Shown here in pieces: positions 15,083 through 27,400 of a stretch of DNA of 42,770 bases (positions are counted from its first letter, which is position 1; the number at the start of each line of letters is the position of its first letter). Source of the stretch: a virus; IMG/VR virus record IMGVR_UViG_3300042691_034392, positions 1-42,770 of that record, one strand, 5' to 3'. Made by a program: the position numbers and the translations under genes. The notes below the pieces were generated by a model. It worked only from the letters and a program-made list of their open reading frames with translations, was not told where the DNA came from and made no database searches.

Positions 15083-15430
15083 TTACTTTTTCAATAACTG
15101 TTCTTTTAATTCTTTAATTTCAGCTCTTGCATCATCTAATTCTTTCTTCAATTCTTTAACAGCTTCAACTAATAATGCCGGAATACCTCTATCTCTTACA
15201 GCTAAGAATCCATCACCACCTTCTCTTACTAATAAAGGTTCTACCTCTTGAACTTCTTGTGCTATGAAACCTATATCTGCTTTTAGTTTAGTATAGTTCC
15301 ATTCATCAGTATCTTCTTTCCAATCAAATTGTACACCTCTAAGTTTTGTTACCTTATCTAATGCACCTTCAATTGGTTGAATGTTTTCTTTCTTACGAAT
15401 ATCCGATGGTGAACCATAAGCGATAATGTT
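15083..15430 (-). other. Peptidase S74 intramolecular chaperone domain (C-terminus of the 4146-aa fibre)
   Basis: Ser4040 (codon 15406-15404) lies in S-D-I-R-K-K-E-N-I, the family's nucleophile motif. It is followed by FDWKED, IGFIAQEVQEVEPLLV, IPALLVEAVKELKKEL and a charged coiled coil. Length and order are complete, so self-cleavage just before Ser4040 is expected. Confidence 0.9.
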
Positions 15431-18400
15431 ATCTGATGCTATAATTGCACCATATTGTCTCAATGCTATCACTGCACCACCACCTCTGTTACCAGAGTGG
15501 ATACGAACACCAAATGAGAAACGCATTGCACAATAACCATCATTCAAGTCAACAATATCACCATCATCTGCTAATATGATACCATTTCCAGTTACGTTTG
15601 CTCTAGATACCCAAATACCACCAGCAAATCTAGCACATTGGTCGGATGCTGAGTTAGGGTCCATATAGTATGATGAATCATTTGAATCATAGAATATTGC
15701 ACCATAGATTCTACTATCTATATAGAATATTGAGTTACCACCTTCTCTACCTAAGTAAGCAAATTGGTTATTACCAGAGGTATTATCCATCCATCTACAA
15801 TATGAGTTACCATTATTATCATTGGCATCTAAACGTAGAGTAATATCATTAAATGAATTTATAGAAACTGAATCAGAACCATTACCATTTAAATCGGTAG
15901 ATGCCAATCCATGTACAGTCCAAGAATCGTAAGTAGCATTCCAGTCAAATGATAAGTAGAAAATTCTAGATATATAAGATGAATAAGAACCATAGTTACC
16001 CCAAATAGAATATTCTGAACCAACTCTGAATGAACCTTGTGCTCTTATGTATGCATCACAATAAATGTTTCTACCATTATATGTACGAAGCCATGTACCA
16101 TCTGTCATATGCCATCCACCACCATATGATTCCCAATAGATACCACAAGAACCTTGTGCTCTAAACCAATCATTTACATATGTACGAACAAATTGAGAAC
16201 TTCCATCAGGATTTACATAATATCCGGTGTTATTACCATCATACCAATAACCTGCGTATATATCACCACCACCTACGTTTCTATTATATAATACTATTTC
16301 ATACCAAGGATATGTTGTACCACCCCATTTACCTCTTAACCACCAACGGCTTTGTGCATCATGTGCACCCACCATTTGGAAACCATATCCAGCACCACCA
16401 TCGGATGATGCGTAGTGTAATCCAGATTGAATACCCTGTGCATGGATATATCCACCACCCTGTGGGTGTCCAGTACCACCACCCCAAATATCTAATCCTG
16501 TAAATCCATACTTCCATGCACCATCCCAGTTTCCATAACTAGTTCCCCAACCTTGCGTTCCAGTCCAATAGTTTGAATCACCTGTAATATTAGGTCTAAC
16601 ATCACCATTATCCATTGCTCTCCAAGGTGCGTTCCATCTTTCTCTAGCAGAAGATGATGGCCTCCACATATTACTTGTACTATTAGGGTCAACGTAATAT
16701 CCTGTATCCTGTTGGTCATAAATGAATGGGAAGTAAGATGAATCATATGCATACATCCAACCATCTACTCTCAAGTTAGCATTACCACCAGTTGAAGAAA
16801 TACGGAATTCAGAAGTACCACCACTAAGGTCAATACCTGGTTGAGAATCCCAGTGAGTTGCACCTCTTAATTGCCACCAACCAGCGCCACTATAAAATCT
16901 ATATCCATTACCTGCTGAGTTAGGGTCTATATAACCAGCTGTATCATTTGCATCATAGTAAATAGTTGCGTAGAAATCGTTAGAGTATTCATTAACTCCG
17001 TACATTGCTATCTTCTTCCAAGAAGAATAAGATGCCCATGTGTTTCTAAACCAAAGTCCTTGAATAGGTCCACCAACCATCTGCCATCCGTATCTATAAT
17101 CAGAACCACCAGTAAAGTGATATGCCTGAACACCTACCCAATGCGATGTACCAGCAGGTTGGTTAGCTGGGTTACTCCATGTATCAAAGAATCCACTTCC
17201 CCAATTACCCAAATCATTCATATTAGTTGTACCCCAACCTCTAGCGCCAGTCCAATATCTAGTATCACCTGTATAATCCCATCTAGGAGTATTACCCTCA
17301 TGTCCTGCTAAACCAAAAGATGCTAAAGTTCTATTGGTAACTCTGTTCATATTGGTTGTACCATTTCCATCGAAATAGTATCCTGTATCACCATTATCAT
17401 AGAATATTGGTGCTCTAAATGATTCAGCTGCCTCTATATAAGTTGTTCCCCAACCTATACTTCTACCCATTAATATTCTTCCACCACTGTATATGAATAC
17501 AGATTCTACAGAGTTTCCACTATCATGTATTGTAAACTCCCATTCATCTGCACAGTTTGCTAAGATACCAGCAGTAATACTACCTGCCCAACTACCATTA
17601 TAAAAGTTATAGTTGTAAGATGTACTACCAATTTGTAAAACACCAGGATAACCGTGATTGTAGTTATTTGTACCTACACATAAGTTTGTAATGTATGATT
17701 GACCATTAGGGTCCATATACCTTCCGGTATCATTATAATCATACATTATTGGTGAACGCATTTGGTTATATGCGTAGAAAATTCCAGAAGAAAATTCACC
17801 CCAGTTATTATATGCACCACCACCAAAATAGATTTGTGAACCATCATAGTAGTTTAGATATAATCCATATCCACTTGCAGCGTCAACGTGTAAGTTACCA
17901 TTTGTAGTTGATACCGATGCAACATCACCATTATCAACGTATCCGTTTCTACCATCACCACCAACCAATAGGTACTTACCCCAAGTTGGATTAGGCCCAT
18001 GCAATGCCCCACCTCTAATTCTTAATGCTGATTGTGATGTTGAGTTAGGGTCTAAATAATATCCACTATCATTTCTATCGTAATAAACATCTGCATATAA
18101 TCCACCAACAACTGATAAACTATTTGGAACTGTTAATTGTCTTAAGTCACCAGAAATCCAGCTATAAGAATCCGATTCAATACCTGCTGTGTATCCTTCT
18201 GCAACATCCATTACACCACTATAATATGCACCATTTTGTATTTTTCTTAATACAACTTGTCCATATGACCAAGAAGAACCACCATTACCAATTACTATAC
18301 AATATCTACCATCTTTAACACCAACTCTGACAGGTTTATCTGTATAACCAACAACGTTTGCTCCAATGTTATACCAAGCACCATTCCAATTGTGTCCACC

Positions 18401-21400
18401 AACAAATACGGTACAACAATGGTTTCCACTATATTCATAAATGTCAACTTCAGCATGAATCATACCATAGTTACCAATTCCACCAGGGAATTTAATAACC
18501 ACTGCTCCGGTCGCACCACCACCTTGTCCCCAAACTGCGTAAGGTCTACCAACTAAGTTTTGTTGTTTTATACCCCCTGCAATTCTTAAAGATGTTGCTG
18601 TTGTGTTTGGATTTAAGAAATAACCGGTATCGTTATAATCATAATAAATTGGTGATTGTATTTGGCTAAAGTTGTAAAGTACATTATCTATTCTTACGTT
18701 ACCGTCAGTTTCACCAAATGATGCAATTCTACTACCTAAGTCTTCAGTATTAAAGATACGGATACCACCATAACCTGGTTGTGCACCCATACGAATACCA
18801 GTGTGCCACCTTAAATCTAATTTGGTGTAGTTGCCACCATAATTATCTAAGTTAGTACCAATATAGTAGTTATCTGCGGCGTCATTATCACCACCACCAA
18901 ACATCAATCTTACACCAGGTTCAGAACTATATGCGTTTGCAGAAGTATATCCACCAATCGTTACTCTTTTTTGGTTTGATGGGTGTATATTTACTGCCCA
19001 ACTACCAGGCCCACTTAATAATCCAAATCCGTTTGAATCAAAATATAGGTAACCTCTTGAACCAGCACTTCTATCAAAAATTTGCCATCCATTATCTGAA
19101 CGTGATTTGATGTATGTTGAGTTGTCAGAGAAAATACGAGTATCATATGATTGCCAATAAATACCAGTTGCTCCTTGCGGTCTAAACCAATCATCTGCTA
19201 ATACATAACGAAGTTGGGATGTACCATTAGGGTTTAAATAATATCCGGTATTATCTTGGTCATAGTAAATTGTTGCGTACATTGCCCCCAATGATTGAAC
19301 ATAATCATATCCTATAATCCAACCATCTACTCTTAAATTTAAGTTACCACTATCAGAACTCATACGGAATTCACCTGCTGCTCCAATAATATCAATACCA
19401 GAAGTACCCCATTCAGTTATAGTTCTCCATCTCATTCTACCACCATAAGAAGAACCATTGTAGTAAGGAACGGTAAATTGATTACTCATATCCTCTCTAA
19501 CATTTTCTCTTACTCTTAGGTTATGATAGTAAGTTTTACTTCCAGCAACTGAACCATAACAAGTACCAAATCTTACGTGTACTTTTCTAGTGTTTGAGTG
19601 CATTACACCATCACTAACATATGTTGCTACATCAGCGGTGTTATTTGCAAATCTATCTCCATATGCATCACCAGCGTTAGCAGGAGTTCTCCAATTTCTT
19701 AATGTTGCTCTTAATTGAATCCACGTTCCACCAGTATTTCTATATGAACCATGGAAATATGGATTTGCTGTTAAATAGTTTCCCGATGAGTTTAATTCAT
19801 GCCATCCAAAATAAATTGCATCGTTACCTGTACTCCTAATCCAAACACTAAATTCATAATCTTTTTCTGGGTCAACATCAATCCATTCTGAAGTGTACCA
19901 ATTATAACAAGCTCCACCATTACCATTACCAGTTGAAACGTGCGCTTGTACAATAGAACCATCAATAAATGTAATTGCCTCTCTACTGCTTGAGTTAGTA
20001 CCAATGTTAGTACCAACAACTTGCATATTTGCACCACCTAAGTTACGAGCCTGAACAGAGAATAGTACAGAGTAACTATTAGGGTCTAAATACCAAGATG
20101 TATCATTTTGGTCATAGAATATAGGTGCTCTCATCGAACCATATGCAAAAAGGTTGGATGAACTATCCATATATCCTTTTTGTGAGTTACCAATTCTAAA
20201 CTCAATATAGTTTTCAGACATTAATGATAGGTAACTATTTGAATAAACACCAGGCTGACCCCATGCTGCTCCCAATCTTAAATCAGATACACCATTACCT
20301 TCTGCGTTTTGTACTCTAAATCCAGAATCATTTGTATAGAATGTAACTCTGTTTGAAGAACCACCTCTTAATACAAATCCACCATCAGCAGGGTTTACAT
20401 AAAATCCTGTATTATTTGAATCATAGAATATTGGTGCGCGCATATCGTCTGCGGCTTGCAAATATCCTTCAGAATAAGTGTAAGTGCTATAAAAATACAT
20501 TCTATATGCATTATTTCTAGCAATTCTTAAATCGTGGTTTGTAAATGAACCTACAACAGACAATCCACCAACATGTGAGAATATACCTGTTTGAATACCT
20601 TCATTTCTTGCATAAACTCTAAAAATAGAATGCGGTCCGTTTGATAAATGTAATTGAGTTCCCCAACCACCTGTATCAACCCAATCACTACCACTATCAC
20701 CAATATATAAGTTTCTAATACGTGATGATTGGTGCATATTTAGATAGAAACTGGTATCATCGCTATCATAGAATATAGGTGCTCTAAATGATTGGTTAGA
20801 TGTTGCTATACCAGGGAATGTCACACTTTGTACACCCCAACCAACGTTCTCACCAATAATCCAGTTTAGGTTTTCATAAGAAATTTGACCTAAGTTTTGG
20901 TTTTCATCTAATGCTGTAATTGATGATTTAGCTGATGACCTTAACATAATGTTAGAACCACCCGTAGCACCATAACCTCTACGGTCAGCTGCCCCACTAC
21001 CAACAATCAAATCAGCATCAACGTATCCACCATATGCACCATTTCTAGAAACTTCAATTTTATTTAATAAGCTTCTATCAGCTGGATTTGTGAAATATGT
21101 TGTATCATTTTGGTCATAGAATATTGGTGCTCTTGCATCACCAAACACAAATAGTGTATTATCTATTCTTACGTTTGCATCGGTTTCACCAAACGATGCA
21201 ATTCTTGCTCCTAAGTCTTCATTGTTGAATATACGAATACCACCATATGAAGGTTGTGCCCCCATACGAATACCAGTGTGCCATCTTAAATCAAGTTTTG
21301 AATAGTTACCACCATAGTTTTCAAAGTTAGTACCAATATAGTAATTATCTCTAGCATCATCGTTACCACCATTAAACATCAACCTTGCACCAGCATTACT

Positions 21401-24400
21401 AGGTGCGCTCATTCCACTTTCACCACCTATTGTTACTCTGTTATTGCTTGTTGGGTGAATATTTATTGCCCAACTTCCACCTCCACTTAATAGTCCAAAT
21501 CCAGCTGAACTAAAATAAACATATCCTTTAGGTGTTGCACTTCTATCCTGAATCATCCAACCATTATCTGAACGAGATGTTATTACAGAAGAGTTTTCAG
21601 AGAATATTCTTGTATCGTAAGATTGCCAATAAATACCTGTTGCTCCTTGCGGTCTGAAGAAATCATTGGCAAATACTGCGCTCATAAAAGATGAACCATT
21701 AGCATTTATATAATATGCTGTGTTATCTCTATCGTAGTATATTGGTGAGTAAACTGCTGCAGATGCCTCATAAGTTCTAACTTGCTCAGTAGCAACATCA
21801 GTAATATCATATACCGTTGCCGATGCTAAGTAAGTGTAGAATGTAGATGTGTTACCACCAACAATATAAAAGAAGAATGTTGATGAGAATGATGCTGTTC
21901 CAGAGTTTACAACTATTGCATAATCTTGATACTGACCAGTACCTGCCTGACTTGTTTGCCAAGTAGCTGTTCCGTTTGCACCAATTGAGTTAGATGCCCA
22001 CTCAACACTTCTACCAGAAGGTATTTTCATTTTGAAAACACACAATAATCTTCTAGAAGCAGGGGATGTATTTGTTGCAAAGTACCAACCACCATAACCA
22101 GGTGATGTACCCGCAGATGTTGCTGGTGAGTGATTTATTTCAATTACATATCCACTAAGATTTGGCGGTCCACTATGTCCATCTAAGAATGAACTATTTT
22201 TTCTAGTATGAGTTACAGCTGAACCGCCTGCGTTGTTGTAAACACTAATACTATTATTACCATCTCTAAAATCCTCATCAGGATATAATTTTCTTCCTGC
22301 CGGTTTTAATAGTCCCCAAACTGCATTTATATTTCCGGTAACAGTATTACCACCAGCACCTACTAAAACCTGTTGTCCCTGAATTGATAATTGATTAAGA
22401 TTAGTAACTCCATTTGGATTTACATAGAATGATGTATTATTAGAATCGTAGAATATCGGTGCTCTAAAATCACCATATGCCTCTACATAGTTAGCGTAAC
22501 TTCTTAATTGCCATTGGTCACCTTGTCTAATTTCAAATCTATCAGAATAACCTAAAATAGAGTTTGATGGTGAACCACCTGTACTATTTGCTGTTGCTCT
22601 AAATGCAATTACAGATACACCATTTGCTGCCGGATATAATCTAATGTTTTCATTGTAGTTGTTGTTGTTAGCTGTATTATAGCTTAACCACATATTATTA
22701 CCAATGAAAATACCATCAGCAGGTCCGTTTAATTGAATTGGAACTAATCCAGTTACAGGATCATAGAAACCAGTTGAAAGAGAGTTGTTATTCGGCATCC
22801 AAATATATGAATCCGAACCTTGCATTTTAATATCACCCTGTATTTGTACATCATTTAAGTTTGATGTAGAAGCAGGGTCTAAATAATATCCTGTATTTGC
22901 AGAGTCTCTAAATTGTGGTGCATCAAAACTACTAGCTGCTCCAGCAATACCACTATCGTTTGCATAGAATTCAACAGTTGTCCAGCCACTATCTACTACT
23001 TCAAAATATCTACCTGCTCCACTACCCAATTGTACAGTTAATACACCAGCTGGTCTATCAGATGCTCTACCAATCCATGCCTCACCACTATTTGTTTGTG
23101 AGTTATTAAATGTACCAACTTGAATTCTACCCTGAAGATTTGCAGATATACCATTTGCACCATCCGAAGGATTTATAAAGTATGCGTTGTTTTGTCTATC
23201 AATTAATGAATCTGCGTAAATTGGTCCCTGAACCGTTACTCTATCGAATTGTGCAATAAGAACATCATTTGTATTAAATGCACTATAAGTTCTTTTAAAT
23301 CTTAAACGTATAGATTCATTACCATCAAAATCATCTTCCGATTGTAGAATAAGAGCTCCAGTATTTGAACCACCAGGAGATTCACCATAAATTTTCCAAC
23401 CATCATCATTACCATTAGCTTGTCCAATGTAATAAGTTGGTTGAGTTGCTACACCAGAATAAGCCGTGCCCACAGGATTTTGTGGCATTGTAAATATGTT
23501 ACCCGTAATTGTAGCGTGAGTTACGTTATCAGTTGTTCTAAGGTTTTGGTTCATTAAGTGAACTTCTGTCAAACCTTGTCCAGTGTTAACTTGTGCTGCT
23601 ACTAAGTTACCAGGTATTGTAAAGTTACCACTAGCATCTAACTGACCTATTTGAGTCCAAGTTAATGTTCTACCACCTGCACCTGCCCCAGCATATCTAA
23701 ATGTAAATCCACTATTGAATACTAAATACGTTGCTGTATCACCACCAGGTGCTATAAATGAATCTGATGTTCCTGTATGTCTTACGTTATATCCAATACC
23801 ACCATATTGCCCACCACTATAACCTGCAACTAAACCTCTACCTTCAGAACCGCCACTACCTAAGTTTACATTATATGTACCAGTTGCATCGTAAAAATTA
23901 GTACCTCTTACACTTCCGTTTGCAATAAAGTTAGTATCTGCATACCAAACATCACTTCCCTCATCCCATATAAATTGACGAGTTGCCTGATTACCTCTTT
24001 TAATTTCAATACCTGCATTTTCAGTTGGTGCAGTTGCTGCTCCAATGTCCGCATTTAATGTGATGATATTATCACCAACATTTAAAGTTGTTGTATTAAT
24101 ATATGTTGTTGTACCACTTACAGTAAGGTCACCACTAATTGTAGCGTTACCAGTAACTGTTAATGTAGTACCATCAAATCTTAAATTTGCTTCAACGGTT
24201 GCGTTTGGTGCAGCTCCGTTTAATGTGATTACACCATCGTTGGTATTTCCAGTCAATGATAATAATCCAGAAGAACCCGATGAACCAGCAGAGCCGGATG
24301 ACCCGCTTGAACCACTGCTTCCGCTTGAGCCGCTGCTTCCACTACTTCCGCTTGAACCGCTGCTTCCGCTTGAGCCGCTGCTTCCGCTTGAACCAGATGA

Positions 24401-27400
24401 CCCGCGTGTTCCAGATGAACCACTACTGCCGCTTGAACCACTACTTCCGCTTGAGCCACTGCTACCGCTTGAGCCGGATGTTCCACCACTACCACTTGAG
24501 CCACTGCTACCGCTTGAGCCACTGCTTCCACTACTACCGCTTGAGCCGCTGCTACCGCTTGAACCTGATGTGCCTCCGCTTCCGCTTGAGCCACTTGAAC
24601 CACTACTTCCACTACTTCCGCTTAAGCCGCTGCTTCCACTACTACCGCTTGAACCACTACTGCCGCTTGAGCCACTGCTTCCACTACTTCCGCTTGAGCC
24701 AGATGACCCACGTGTTCCAGATGAACCGCTACTTCCTGATGACCCGCTTGAACCACTACTTCCGCTTGAACCAGAAGAACCTGCAGTTCCAGAATCACCC
24801 GTTCTACTAAATTGTACAATTAATTGTGCGTTATTAACCGGCAATGTACCACTAATATAAGCTACAGGTATTTTATAATATCCCGAACCAACAACCACCG
24901 CACCATTTACTCTGAATATGTTTACTACCGTACCACTATCTCTACTAACTAATGTAAGTGTACCTCTATTTGTTGATGTAGTTGAATCATCCCAACCATC
25001 AAACCAAGAAGTTAATGTATTACCACCAACATCAACGTTATCAATAAAGATTTGGTTTACTGATGCTATTGCTGTATTATTGTATGATACTAATCCATTA
25101 CCAGGATCTATATCGGTTGTTGTTGTACTAAAATTATATCTTATACCCCCACCTTGTCCGCTTGAACCGGATGAACCACTACTACCACTACTACCACTTG
25201 AGCCACTGCTTCCTGATGAACCACTTGAGCCACTGCTTCCACTACTTCCGCTTGAACCAGCACTTCCACTTGCTCCAGATGAACCGCTACTTCCGCTTGA
25301 CCCAGATGAGCCACTACTTCCACTAGTACCAGCAGAACCTCTTGTTCCCGATGACCCGCTACTTCCGCTTGAGCCACTTGAACCTGAACTTCCGCTACTA
25401 CCGCTTGAGCCACTGCTACCGCTTGAGCCACTGCTACCCGATGAGCCCGATGAACCGCCTGCTCCTGTTATACCACTACTGCCACTACTTCCGCTGCTAC
25501 CACTTGAACCACTACTTCCGCTGCTGCCACTTGAACCACTACTTCCGCTTGAGCCACTGCTACCGCTTGAGCCGCTTGTACCAGATGTACCACCTGCACC
25601 CGTTACACCACTTGAACCGCTTGAGCCACTGCTTCCGCTTGAGCCACTTGAACCGCTGCTTCCGCTTGAGCCGCTTGAACCAGATGTGCCGCTGCTTCCA
25701 GATGAACCTGATGTACCAGCATTACCTGTTCTTGAAAAAGAAACAATTAATTGTGCACTATTGGATGGTAGAGTACCTGCAACATAAGATACAGGAATTT
25801 TATAATATCCAGTTGCTGCTGTTACAGCTCCTGTTATAGTAAATGTGTTTACAACTGTACCACCATCTCTGCTCGTTAAAGTTATAGTACCTCTATTATT
25901 ACCAGTTGTACTATCATCCCAAGTATCATACCAAGTTGTTTGTGTATTACCTTGTCCATCTAAGTTATCAATATAAATAAATGATACCGAACCTATTACT
26001 CCATTGTTATATTGAACAATACCATTACCAGGATCTGCATCAGTTATTGTTGTACTAAAATTATATCTTGCTCCGGCTGCCTGTCCGCTTGAACCACTAC
26101 TGCCACTTGAACCACTGCTTCCCGATGAACCGCTACTTCCACTACTTCCGCTCGAGCCGCTGCTTCCTGATGAACCGCTACTGCCGCTTGAACCACTGCT
26201 TCCGCTTGACCCAGATGAGCCAGATGTTCCACCACTTCCGCTTGAGCCACTGCTTCCACTACTTCCGCTTGAGCCACTACTTCCAGATGAGCCGGATGTG
26301 CCGCGAGTTCCCGATGAACCAGAACTTCCGCTTGAGCCGCTACTGCCGCTTGAGCCGGATGTTCCACCACTACCGCTTGACCCAGATGAACCGCTTGAAC
26401 CGCTACTGCCGCTTGAGCCACTGCTTCCACTACTACCGCTTGAGCCGCTGCTTCCACTTGAGCCGCTGCTTCCGCTTGTGCCAGATGAGCCTGTTGTACC
26501 GCTTGAACCACTACTTCCGCTTGAGCCGCTTGTGCCAGACGTACCTGAAGTACCTGAAGTTGCTGCCGCAAATCTTCTACTAATTCTTCCTGTTGTTGTA
26601 TTAAGAACTAATACTTCATTTGTTGTATTATCCGTTGGTAGAGTATTTGGTGATACAAATATTGAACCACTTATACCTACACTACCAGTAAATTCATGCA
26701 AATCAGTTGTTGCATCGCCAAACTTATTTGAACCAGATGCGTATATAATTGAAGAAGTTACATATGTAGCTTGTAATTCAGTTGTTGTAATTTTTCCACC
26801 AACATTTAAATTACCAGTTATAGTTTCATTACCACTTACAGTTAAATCCCCACCAATTCTACCAGAACCAGTAACAACCAACTCACCACGAATAGATTGT
26901 GAGCCAGTTACATATACACTTCCTAAAATATTTTGTGAGCCAGTTACAGCTAAGTTACCAGCAATAGTTTGAGAACCGCTAACTTGTAATGATTCTTTTA
27001 TAGATACTCCTGTGTTTATTTCTAAACCTCTATTTGGAGAAATTTGTGCTACAGCTGAACCTGATTTTAATCGGTTAATGTCACCAATTGAATCGGCTTG
27101 AATATTAAATAATCCACTACCATCACCTCTAAATAACGAAGCGGTAATTGAAGATGAAATAAATACTGAACCAGTTACTCTTAATGAGCCCGTAGTAAAT
27201 ACTCCATCGGTAGTTACACTTACTACCGTAGAACCGCTTGCTATTTGAGTAATATTTGTTAATTTACTACCATCACCAATAAATGAACCACTAAAAGAGC
27301 CTGTAAATTGTGAACCGCTAAATGTATTAGCTACAATCGTTGAACCGCTGATTAATGAAGCGGAAATGTTTTGTGCTCTAACGTTTTGTGAAGCAGTTAT

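Noticed and set aside
24045-26972. Several plus-strand and alternate minus frames rich in Pro-Leu-Glu, Arg-Leu-Ser or Ala-Val-Gln
   Set aside because: Shadows of the three collagen-like tracts of the 4146-aa fibre in other frames.
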